A DNA stretch of 64,000 nucleotides. It comes from Gonium pectorale (Eukaryota; Chlorophyta; Chlorophyceae; Chlamydomonadales; Volvocaceae). A program made the position numbers and the translations under genes. Of the stretch, positions 12,256-23,800 are shown piece by piece. The stretch spans positions 224,190-288,189 of the forward strand of contig LSYV01000054.1 of the NCBI GenBank assembly GCA_001584585.1. The letters are read 5' to 3'. How positions within the stretch are numbered: the first letter of the stretch is position 1; each line of letters begins with the position of its first letter. The notes beneath the pieces are model-generated. The model worked only from the letters and a program-made list of their open reading frames with translations. It had not been told where the DNA came from and did not search any database.

Positions 12256-14638
12256 ATGGCCATCCATACCTGCCCTCACCAGTACCTGCCTGTCAGCTTA
12301 GAGGAGGGCCTTGCCCATATACTGCAGCGGCTCGCTAGACAAGACGATGAGATTGCAAGTTGGCAGCAGGCAACTGAGGCATTCCACGAGGGCTACAGCC
12401 GCGCAGGTGTTCTGATACGCGACATCGTATCGCTGTCCGGCGCTACATTGCCCGCGTCGCCACCTTGTCCCAATGCGCCCTGCTCCTCCCCCTCTTCGTC
12501 CTCTTCTGCCTCCTCCCCGTCCTCCACCTCCTCGGCCCCTCCCTCTTCCGCTCCGCCCATTAAGAACTACACGCCAGCCTACCCCACTGCTGTGGGAGCG
12601 CTGCGCCGCTGCAGCTCCATGTTCGAGCGCGAACGCGTCTACGGCACTCTTGTGTGGCAGGTGGGGGCGCGAGAGAAGGAGCTCCAGGCCCTCATAAGCA
12701 TCGCGTTCAGCCTGGAGCAGCAGGTCGCCGTGATCGCCGCGCTGTCCCCAAATGCGAAGGCCGCCGCACCAACGACTGCCGTACCAACAGCCAACGGCTT
12801 CTCTCAGCAGCAGCAGCACCACCACCACCACCACCAGCACGGAAAGGCTCGCTCTGCACACCCGTCCAGGAGTGCAGTCGTCCCTGTCACCGGCAGCCAC
12901 CCTGCTAAACGCAGCGACCACACGAGCCCGACCTCACCGCAACCGCCCCACAGCAGCGCCACCCACGCGGCGCGTCTCAAGCAGCTCGTATACGATTTCG
13001 CCGTCAGCGGCAGTTGTGTCGGTGGCGGCGATGGTGCCGGTGGCGCCGGCGGCGCCGACGGCGCGCTGTTCGACCTGCCCACACTCAACCCGCTGCAGCC
13101 GCAGTCCGGCCGGGCCACCCTCATGCACCACTATCTCGGGCACAACCCCAAGCCGCCAGGTCCCGGCATGCCCTCTGTCTGGCACGTGGAGTGTGGGGGC
13201 GTGAACGGGTCAGGCGAGCACCAAGCCGGGTCCCGACGGCGGGCGTACGTCGTCAAGGTCCACCCATGTCACAGCATCCGGGCGCAGGCGGCGTGGGAGC
13301 AGGCCTCCTGGCGGCCGCAGAGCACCGGCAGCGGAGTCGTCGCGGACCTGACCCCCGTGGGGGTGGCGCTGCGCGAGGGCGCCAACGCCGCGCACATCAA
13401 CGACCAGTGCGCCTCCGCCACCTCCACCCTTGCCTTGTCCACTGCCGTGAGCTTCCCTGTCGCTGCCGCTGGCTCCGGCCCCGCCGCTGCTGCGTCAGCA
13501 GGCTGGTCCTCGCGCTTGGCACCGCCGCCGCCGCCGTCATCATCGTCATCGCCGGCGTGGGCGCGCGAGCCGGTGCTGCCGCCGGAGGCCGTCTTCGTCC
13601 GGCCCTGCTCCTTGGTCGGGACACAGCTGGACGCCGGGCACGACGAGGAGGTCGTGCTGGTGTACCGCCACTGCGAGGGAGGCGACGCATACGGCTGGGC
13701 CGCCAGGGTGGCCGCGGACGCGGCGCGCGCCGCGGCGGCCGGGGCCCTGAGCCTGAACCAGGCCGCGGGGCAGGTGGCCGTCGGGATCCTGCGGATGGCG
13801 TTCGACCTGCTGGAGGCGGTGGCGGCGCTGCACGCCGCCGGCTGGGTGCACGGAGGTGCGTAGGTGCGGGCGGGCGGGCAGGCGAACAGTATGGTGTTTG
13901 CGCCGCCACTCCCGTTCAGGCCCCTCGCTCCGCGTAGGAAACTAGCCGTGCGAGGGGCGCAGAGCCAGCGTACACGTCTCGCCACGTACGCCCTCCGCAG
14001 CCCCACTGATCATGTACTAACGCCTTGGACCCCGCGCTTGTTAACGGCATCTCGCCTGCCTTGCAGACATCAAGCCGGAGAACGCGGTGGTGGATCTGGA
14101 GCGCGGCCGCGGCCTGGTGCTGATCGACACGGCTGGCGCCGCGCAGCTCGCGCCCGCGTCGGGCGGCTGGGCGCGCGGCGCCGGCATCTTCACGCGCGAC
14201 TATGCCGCACCCGAGCAGCTGAGCGGTAGTGACCCCTGGCGCGGCCAGCCGAGCGACGTGTACTCGGTCGGCATATTTGTGCGGGCCGTGGTGGATGAAG
14301 CGGCCGAGAGCTTTGCTCAGGAGGTGCTGGCGAGCTGGCGCCAGGCGCAGCAGCCGTGGTCACAAGCAAGTGCGCCGCGGGAGGCCGGCAGCGGTGGTGG
14401 CGGCGGTGCCAGCCGGCTGCCGGTGCCCGGTGCAGCGGCGGCAGCGGCTGTGCCCTCCTGGGCTGCGGACGCGGTTGCGCAGCAGGCCAGGGCGGCGGTC
14501 CTGGGCGCGGCGGCCCGTGTGGGCCTGGAGGCCGTGTTCCAGCGGTGCACCGCGTGGAACCCGTGCGAGCGCCCCGGCATTGGACAGGTGCTGGAGGGGC
14601 TCCGACTGGTCGTGGACGCCATAGAGCGAGCCCGGTAG
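12256..14638 (+). CDS. Atypical protein kinase (723 aa)
   Basis: Two exons, 12256-13855 and 14067-14638, join in phase to give the catalytic-loop motif HGDIKPEN (residues 532-539), with Asp534, Lys536 and Asn539 present. Other kinase landmarks are AYVVKV with the probable ATP-contacting Lys334, DTA at 554-556 where DFG is expected, YAAPEQ with the APE motif at 581-583, and DVYSVGIFV for subdomain IX. No clean glycine-rich loop is seen. The first ~300 residues are Ser/Pro- and Gly-rich with a Gln/His run (about 178-191). A Ser/Ala/Pro insert of ~100 residues splits the N-lobe. It keeps phosphotransfer residues but has an altered metal-binding motif, so it may be a weak or pseudo-kinase. Substrate unknown. 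A TGTAA lies at 14871. Confidence 0.75.
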
Positions 14639-14870
14639 TCGAGGTCGTGAGTGAAGACTGTGAAGTAGCCCCGGACGACTGTTGGGATTGCGAGTTGGTA
14701 TTGCTAGGTGTGTTGAAATGGAATAACGCATACGTGTGTGTGTGCGTGGACAATTATGCTGATAGGCTGTGCAAGCAGGCTGTGCAAGGGTGTGAAGCGC
14801 CGTGTGCGCGCGTACGGCCCGGACCGCGCGCCAGCGCCAGTGACCCCCCCCCTTCCTCTGTGGTGCGGTA

Positions 14871-14875
14871 TGTAA
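14871..14875 (+). terminator. Polyadenylation signal TGTAA of the kinase gene
   Basis: TGTAA lies about 235 bases downstream of the kinase stop on the sense strand, a plausible 3' UTR length for a volvocine gene. Confidence 0.4.
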
Positions 14876-15741
14876 GTACGGTAGTCATAGGGTTGGGGCA
14901 GTAAGTGTGGCAGACTCTCCAGCTTCATCGGTGTCTGGCCAAGCTGCGCACCAGATACCCGCAAGGGGGACAGGCGGTTTGACTGATTTCGGATTCGGAT
15001 CTGTACGGACGAGCACCTTGTAGACACGAATGCTACCGTTTTGGACACGTAGAGGGGGCAGGCAGAGGACAGGCAGCACAACAGGCAGTACTGAGGATAA
15101 GCGGCGGATCCGAAAGGACGTCGGCAGTCACACAGTCCCTGACTGGGCACTGTGGCGTGCATTCGGGCGTTAGTCAACACGCACGGCTGTGACATACACG
15201 ACAAAGGCCGTGACAAACCCACCTAAAGTCTCTTCTCGTAGCCCGCTCTCCTTACTTATGCAATGTGCTGTACGAACTCGTACGGAGGCGTTTCGCCAGC
15301 TGGCAGTGGAGGCTTTCTATGTACGTTTCTGCTCATAGCTTTTATTCCTTTATTCACTGATAGCCGATGAGAGTGGATGGTTTGTCCTTCGTTGCAAATT
15401 GGCTGGTGGACAGGATTGCGGGCGTGGAGAAGGGCTCGCGTACGAGCTCCTGGATGCCGTGCAGGTGTATCTGGCCCATGGTCCCTCCCCAGTGCCGACT
15501 CCGCTCACGTGCGCCTGCGCCCGCGCCCCGCTCGCCGAAACTGTCTCAGCGTGGCCCGCATGCGCCGGGGAGTTGGGCACTCCGGGCGTGAACGCCCCGG
15601 GCGGACCCGGGCGACCCGTTTCCCGTTCCGTATTGCCCCGGGCGGAGCGCACCCAACCCATTCACTGCTTTCGTTGATTCGTGGAACGTCTGTTTGCCTG
15701 TATGGTGCAACTGGATTGGTTGGCGCGTGTAGTTGTTCAGC

Positions 15742-15792
15742 TGTACACAGGCGGGCTCCCTCTTTCTGTGCAGGTTTCTTTCTTTTTTACAC
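15742..15792 (-). repeat. Dispersed repeat family C, copy 2
   Basis: Read on the minus strand it gives an A-rich run, ACCTGCACAGAAAGAGG and GAGCCCGCCT, parallel to 10623-10662 and 49905-49945. Confidence 0.5.
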
Positions 15793-16973
15793 TGCGGCGG
15801 CTGAATGGATGGGCGTATCGCTATTTTTTGGCCGCTGCGTGTGTGGAGGGTTTCTTTGTGTGCTGTGTGCAGGGCAGGTGCTCGTCGACTCGGCTCAAAC
15901 CAGCCACAGTTGAACCCTGACATGCACCCGACAACGTCCCGAATTGGGATGGTGCTTGTGTCTGGGTTAAGCAGACTGCCTGTGACTTGTTCCTGTGCCA
16001 TGAGGTTTGCCAGCCCACCGAGAGTCCGAGGCTGCTTAATAAGGAAGTACGCGGGGGATGCTCAGGGCAATGTACGGTACTCACGTGTGCGCATTCGTTC
16101 CCCGGCGGAGAGGGGTTGCAGGCCACACGGGCTGCTTGGCTCCCGACCCGCCATAGCAGAGAGGGTGAAACACCTCTACGAGTCCTGGTTAGCCGTAAGG
16201 CCCAGAACCCGAAAAGAAAAGCGCAACTTAGCACATGGCGCTTTTGTGGGAAGGCAATGTAACGATGTCTGTAACGATGTCTGTCTGTTTGTCTGACAGT
16301 GCTTCCGCCCTCTACCGCTGTGTATCCCTCGTCTTGTGAAGCAGTCCCGTGAGCATGCACGACCGCCCAGTTTTACACCATCTTAGTTATGGCACGTGAA
16401 TTAGGACTGTTGGGGCAGCAGAGCAGGTATGCAGTCTGAGTCAGTTGCATCAGGGAGGTGCGGCCGTGGGCGGGCTGGTTAGCCTGGTTTGGTTGCATCA
16501 ACGAGCCGTGGGTTGGCCTGTCGGTCTGTTCAAGATTGCTTGCATACTCCGCGTAGAGGGCTCACGTAGCCGGGTGAACCAGCAATCGACATGCGACCTG
16601 GGGCTGAAATGCATGCACTGCGGGGTTGTCCAGGTAGCTTATCCTCGTAAGCTTATCCTCGAGACTTTGATGCAGTCACCTGTTTTGCTGTTCCCTGTAT
16701 TCTGCACCTGGGACCAGCACCCGCCCAACCGTCAGTGGACGAGCAAACGCACGCCCGCAGGGGATTCCCCGCCATTACGCTAGGTGAAATTGGCATTCGT
16801 CCCCGTTGATGATGACAACTCTAGTCTGCTTTGTTCACTGATTATTGTTCGGCACCCCACGCCAGGCGGGCTTGGGCCTCACGTGGGTTGATTCCTATAG
16901 ATGGCTCGCTCCGTTACATGGCCACGCCTCAAGGCGTGATTGAACACGACGGGACGTGAACCTGGCGACTAGA

Positions 16974-19900
16974 ATGGCAGGAAGGGCCAACACCCCGCCC
17001 ATCCTAGTTGTTGGCGCTGGGGTAGCCGGACTGCAGGCCGCACGTGCGCTCCTGAGGCGGGGCCTGAAGGTGCGTTGAGGTGTGAAGTTGACGTCCCGTC
17101 GCTCTTATGTTTTCTGTCGGAAGTCTATAGTCCTAGCTTGTGCCTGACTATCATGTGCTACGTGCATTATGTCCTGCCCCAGGTTGTGGTCCTGGAACAA
17201 AGCGAAGATGTGGGCGGGGTATGGATTCGCAACTACCAAGGATTTGGCCTGCAAGGTGGGTATCGTCAAGGTCACGAGGCTGCTAGGTTGCGGTGGGGTC
17301 GCTTGCCGCGCTTGTGTCACACCCGCCCTCCTACCCGCTCCCCCATCCTTCGCCAACTCTGCTTTTCTCGCTCGGAACCCGGCAGTGCCATGGGAGCTCT
17401 ACCAGTTCCCCGAGTTCCCCTACCCGCGCAAGGCGGAGCTGGGGGAGTACCCCGCGGGGGACGCTGTCGGCGAGTACGTCCGCGCCTACGCGCGCCACTT
17501 CGAACTCTACCGCCACATCCTCTTCAGCTGCCGCCTGGTCAGCCTGCGTCGCCGTCAGAGTAGCGCCGCCAGCAGCGCTCGCCCCCAAAACGACGGCGCC
17601 GGTGGCGCGCCTTCACCCGACGGAGGGATTGCTGAGCGGGTCCTGGCTGCTCCGCAACCTGGTTCTGGCTCCCATCACCAGCAGTGGCCCCCCTCTGCGG
17701 CCTCGTCAGTAGGGCCCAGTGCAGGCATGGGCCCCGATTCGGCACAATCAGTGCTGCCGCCTCATACGCAGCCTCCTTCTCAGCCGCAGGCGCAGGCACA
17801 GGACTCCCGCGGCATCACCCCCGTGCAGCAGCAGCGGCAGCAGCAGCAGCAGGCGCCGGGCGCTGCCGCGACCGCCCATCCGGCGCCCGCGCCCTCCTCT
17901 CGCCTGCGCCGCTTGCTGCGACCGAGTTGGGGCCACAACCCCGGCACCGGCGGCGCGCACAACGCCGGCGAGCTCACCGGCGGCGGCGGCGGCGCCGGCG
18001 AAGGCGGCCTTCTGAAGCGCAGTCACACCTCCACGGGGCCGGGGACGGGGCCGGGGACGGGGACGGGCGCCTGCGCCTCGCCGAGCACGTGCCGCTGCAC
18101 GGGCAACACGGGTTGCCCCAGCTCCTGCGCCTGCTCCTCCCCCTCCGCAACAAGCTCGGCCTTCCGCGTTGATGGCCGTGTCGGCAGCTGCTGTGGCGGC
18201 CAGGCGGCCTCGCCCGCCAGCGCCCAGCCGCGGCTGTCATCGGAGGCGTCGGGGTCGGGCCCCACGCGTGGTCCCGGCGGCAAGGCGGGCCGCCAGCTGC
18301 CGCCGAAGCTGCCCGGGCTGCTGGAGGAGTGCCCCGAGGGCTGGGACGCCGTGTACGAAGACAGCAGCACGGGCCGGCAGTACACGCTGCACGTGTCCTT
18401 TGTCGTGCTGTGCACGGGGCTGTACGCTTCGCCCTTCATCCCCACCATACCGGTGGGTACGGCGAACGGCGCCGCAGGCCCCAATGGCATGTTCTGGAGG
18501 GAGGCGGCACTGGGGTTGGGAGGCAAGCGGAGCAGCGTCGGGATTCTGTCCTGTGGGAGGGAGAGAGACCTGCGGACCGGCTCGCCGCTCGCGGCTGGCG
18601 GGGGGCAGTGGCGGGGCAACGCCACAGAGGCTCTCAGGGCCCCCCCATGGCCGTGCCATGCTATCCCACATCCTACTGCGATCCTGCAACATGCGACTGG
18701 CCAGGCGAGCGTCTGTGAGCCTTTGCTTTCCCCACCGCCACACATCCTGACATTGCCTGGCCACTGGGCGTGCTCACGTCTCCACATCACACGCCACGCG
18801 GCCCCCTCGTGGACGAGACGACCGCTGCCCCTGCTCCTCCAACCCCCCTCGTGGTGTGCCTGCAGGGCCAGGAGCTGTACCGGGGGTTGCAGGTGCACTC
18901 GCGCGACTTCACGGACGCCTCCGTGGCGGCGGGCAAGCGGGTGCTAGTGGTGGGTGCCGGCAAGACGGCCGCCGACATCGTGACGGAGCTGACGGCCACG
19001 CGAACCGCCGCGGCGGTCACGCTGCTGTACCGCAGGGTGGGTCCTGGTCAGGCTGTCCGTGCTGGTGCAGCGGTCTGCCCGTGCTGGCGCCATGGTGCCA
19101 TGGGTGGTGGGCGCGGGGCCGGGATGCGGCCAGGGGGGCACAGCAGCGCGTGGGGCAGCGCTGGTGCGAGAGTGTATGGCCGTGCCGTGGGGCCGCTGGG
19201 TTGGAGGCGGGCCGAGGGTGACGCCGTCGCATGGGCGGTTGGCGGGCGCAGTCGTAGCTAGACTAGAAGAGTGCGGCATGCTTCGGCACTAGGCGAGCAG
19301 CTCGTCCTCGGAGGCGGCGCCGATGCCAGTTGAAGAGCCCGCTACCCCTGGCCCCGGCCCCCTTAGAGCCTCCCCCCGCGAAACTTTTGCCGCTGAGCCT
19401 CCAACGGTCCGGGATAGCCTTCGCCTCAGGCCGCTGTACTGTGAACGCCCGCCTCTCCGCTGACCCCCCGCCCCCCTCTACCCGTCGCGCGCAGCCGCAC
19501 TGGCCGCTGCCCCGGTTCGTGGGCCCCGTCTCCCTCAAGCTGCTCGCCTACACGCGTCTGCTCTCGATTGCGCTGCTGCCCGCGTACTACGACGCGGGGC
19601 CGGGCGGCCGCTTTGCCGCGGCGCTGCTGACGCCGCTGCGCAAGGCCTTCTGGGTGCGCTTCATGGGCCGGGTCAACTCGGCGCTGGGCGTCAAGAAGAC
19701 GCTGGGCGTGCCGGACCGGCCCATCTGCCAGGTGGGTCGGAGGCTGCGGTTGGTGGCCGATGGCCAGAGGCGCGGCGTGCGCGGCAGCAGGGTGACCGAG
19801 GGTCGGGGGTCATGAGAACACCATACGGGTCGGGGGCGGGGGGTTCAGGGGTCGTGGATTTCAGGTCGGATTGGGGATGGGGGATGGGACACACGCGGTG

Positions 19901-20799
19901 CGTGCAGACGGAAGGATTCACCGGGATGGCGCGACAGCAGGGTGGGCGCTGCGTGAGGGAAGGAGAGGACGCCGAAGCGGTGCGTCGGCGAAGTCGGGGA
20001 CAGTCGGTGGATGCGGAAGGAGGCGGGGAATGCGACGGCCGCGGGGCAAGCCGCAACCCACGGTGGCATCACCAGCACTTGGCAAGGGTGTTGCCCGTCT
20101 GGCACGTTGGTTGGCGACATGCCGAACGAGGCGCGCTGGCGGTGGCGTGCTGCGAGCCTGGCACGGGACTGGATGTGTTGCGACGTGTGGAACTGAAGAG
20201 GTCCTCGTGCAGGCGGGGGCCTCGTGCCGGCGGAGGCCTTATGCCGGGGGTGCACGCCATGGTGCGGTGCCATGGTGTGCAGGGGGGCGGGGTACCGAGA
20301 TGCTCTGTCGCGTGTGCCCGACGGCCCTGCCCCCACAGGACATTTGGTACTCGGGCCAGGTGGTCGATGCCGCGCGATGGCCCGAGGTGATACACAACCC
20401 CAAGGTGCACGCGCTGCAGGGTACGGCCCCGACCAACCGACACGGGCGAGGCCCCCGCTGCTATCGCGTGTGTACGTCACATGTGTGTGTGTGATATATG
20501 CGTGACGATATGTATTATGTGTGTTGGTAATTAAAACGCATACGACGAGCGTAAGCGCGAAAGTGATGGCGTCGTTGTAGGACCCAGCTTCCAGAGGCAG
20601 TCGAAGGGGTGATGTCCCTGCATGTTAGTTCGGCGGCGACCACCACCGTAGCCCCCGATGCGGCCCAGATTTCTCTCTGGGGTGACCCTATGCAATGCCG
20701 TGTTGGGATGCGCCTAGTCTGGTCTACGTGCATCGCATGCTGGCTGGTGCATGTCTCCCGGCTCCCTGCCCACCCAGCCCCCCGACCCGCTGCATCTTG

Positions 20800-20835
<36 letters not shown>

Positions 20836-23800
20836 GAATAGGAAAACGCATACGACGAGCGTAAGCGCGTAAGTATGTGTGCGTCACAAGACGCGGCATG
20901 CGGAAATGATCGGGTTGTATCAGCCCTTTCTCACCCCAGCGCCAAAGCCCGTTCCTCCCTTGGTGTGTCGCTCAACTGAGGCGCAATGCCCCCTCCCCGC
21001 TGCCCAACCCGCAGGTGAGGTGGACTACTTCACCCCCGTGTCGGCGGTGCTGCGGGACGGCACCGAGCTGCAGACCGACATTGTGCTGGTGGGGCGCGGG
21101 GCTGGGCGATGCCGGGACTGCCCCCCGAGTGGCCCTTGGCGCGCATGCCCGCGCGCCATATGCGGCACGCCGCTCGGCTGAGCCACAGTGACTGCTTCCT
21201 TTCTTCCTCCCTCCATTCTTCAACGGAAGAAGAGCATGGTCCCATCCAACCCTTAACGCCCCAAACACTCCGAACCCCTCTCCCATAACCCTGCCCCTAC
21301 CTGGCCGCCCCCCCCCCCGCAGTACGCCACGGGCTACTCGGCGCACTATGGCTTCCTGGAGCCCGAGGCGCGTGAGGCCCTGGAGGTGCAGCACGACGGC
21401 CTCTACCTCTACCGCCACGTGCTGGCGCCGGGGCTGCCGGGACTGGCGTTCGTGGGCGCCGAGGTGCGTGCCTGCCTGCCTGCCTGCGTGCCCTGCTGCG
21501 TGCACGTGGGTGTGGGTGTGGCGGGCGGGGGAGGGGCTGAGGAAAGGGCGAGTGGGTTGTGAAGAAGGGCTCGAACGCGTGACGCGCCAAAGGGCAGCAC
21601 GGGTCGGTACTTGGGTCGTGTGTGTGTGTGTGTGGCGGGTGGTTGGGTGGTTGGGTGGGCCGATGGAAAGGGCGCGGTGGGCCGCGAGGCGCTTCCTGGG
21701 TGGGGTGGGGGGGCCGCCGGTGGTGTGTTGCTGCTCTCGCTGGTGAATACGGACACGGATGTGCGGCGAGGCGAGGGGAGGTGACCCAGTGCCTTGATCC
21801 TCGTTGGCCACGTTGGCTGCGTGTGGCGGCACCGAGCTTCCAGCAGGCGGGCTGTGCCATGTCATCCGCTGGGCGGCCCCCCGTGGCTGATGCGACGGGC
21901 AGGGGTCTTCGCATCCCGCATCTGGCATCTCGCAGGCAGCACTGGTGCAACCCCCCACCCCATCCACCCCGCCCTACACCAGGCTTCTGTAGTGAGAGGA
22001 CGCGTGGCCTCCCAACCCCTAATGACCCCCGCCCCGCCCCGCCCCGCCCCGCCCCGCCCCGCCCCGCCCCGCCCCGCCCCGCCCCGCCCCGCCCCGTGCA
22101 GGTGTCGACCTTCAACAACATCCTCACGGCGGCGCTGCAGGCCGAGTGGCTGGCGGCCGCGCTGGGCGGCGTCCTGGCGCTGCCGCCCCGTGCCGCCATG
22201 GCGGCCGACGTGGCGGCGCAGCAGTCCTGGCGCCGCGCCACCATGCCGCCGCACAAGCTGCGCGGAAGCGCCGTCATGCTGTACATGCAGGTGCGTACGG
22301 GCCGTACGCTCAGTACCGCCACATGCGGCGCTGCCGTATACGAGGTGGGCGGTCGCAGGGAGCGCGGGTATCCTCATTCTCTGCCCTTGCGACGGTAGGA
22401 CGTCACCCCTCCATGTTGCTCACGTTCCAAGCTTTCTCACCCCACCCCACCCACCCACCCAACGGCACACATGCCGCCCGCTGGCCTCCCAAACCCGCAG
22501 TGCTACCACGACCAGCTGCTGCGCGACATGGGCGCCCCCACACACCGCAAGCGGCCCACCTGGCGCCACCCGCTGGCGGAGTGCCTGCAGCCCTACACCG
22601 CACAGGACTACGCAGACCTGTTCGATACCTCGGCTGCCGCCGCCGCCGCCACGGCGGCGGCGGCCATGGCGGCGGCAGCCGCCGGGTGCGGCGATGCCCC
22701 GCGAGCGGGAGTGGTCGGGCCCGAGGCGGAGGCGGAGGCGGAGGAGGAACCGGTGGTGGTGGCCGGTCGCATGAGCAGCGCTCTCGCCCCGGATGACGCC
22801 GCCGCAGCAGCCATGGTGCTCTCGAACGCTGCCGGCTGGTCGTCTGGGGCCGGCGCCGCCGTTGCAACGGCAACGGCGACGGTGCTGGCCACGGCGGGCG
22901 CCTCCGGCTCTGCCGCCGCCACGGCCACCGCCACGGCCACGGGCTCTTCCCCCTCACACCGCGTGTCCCACACGACCACCCTGGCCGCCGCCTTCTCCTC
23001 CCACTCTCCCTCCCCCTCCAACGCCCACGTCCACCCCGAGTCGCGGCTGCAGGCTGACGGCCGCTCGCCGCAGCCGCGTCCCGCGCCGTCGCCCTCTCCT
23101 GACCCTGGTGGCCACGGCCTGGCGGCGGCGGCGGCGGCGAGTGCCGACCCGGCGCCAGCGCGGGGGCTCGCGCTGCGAGTCCCGGGGGCGGATGCGGCTG
23201 TGTGTGGTCTGGCCAGCCGCAGCAGCGGCGCGCAGCCGCTCACTCCTGTGCAGGAATCGGCGAATGCCCCCCGGCCTGCCAGCCCCATCGCCGCCGCCGG
23301 CTGGGTGCAAGATAACCTCCCGGCTGCGGCATCGCAGCCGGGCCCCGCAGCAGCGTTGCCCATGGTAGGGCCCGGCGCGGGGGCGCCCCTCATTCGGACC
23401 GCTTTCTTCACCGCCTCTACGCGCCGGCTCCATGTTGCCCCGCAAGCGCCTGCGCCGCCGGCGCCAGCGGCAGCCGGCGGCGCCGTGACCGCGCCCGGCG
23501 GCGTGCCTGTCGGGGGCGGCGGCGCCGCCGGTGCTGGCGCTGCACCTGTTCACGCGCGGTTGAGCCTCCGTGCGAGCGTCGGCGGCGCCGCCGGCCTCTC
23601 ACCCCGGGCCTCAGGTTCGTCTCCGCGGCTGGTGGGTGCGCGAATGAGCTCGGTCGGAGCAGGCCGGCCTCGCACACAGAGCGGCCTGGCGGGAGGCGAC
23701 GTCGTGGCCGCCGCCGCCACCGCCGCGGCGGCTGACGCGGCGGCGGCGGCTGCCGCTGAGGACTTCGAGGCCATGGGGGAGGAGGAGGGTGAACCGGACG

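Larger units (their letters stand above)
14639..16973. other. Intergenic region between kinase and monooxygenase genes
   Basis: Holds the kinase 3' UTR with TGTAA at 14871, a degenerate head of repeat family A (14707-14746), a reverse copy of repeat family C (15742-15792) and the promoter side of the monooxygenase gene. Frames open at 15350-15910 overlap on both strands, lack motifs, and no splice model connects them. Confidence 0.45.
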
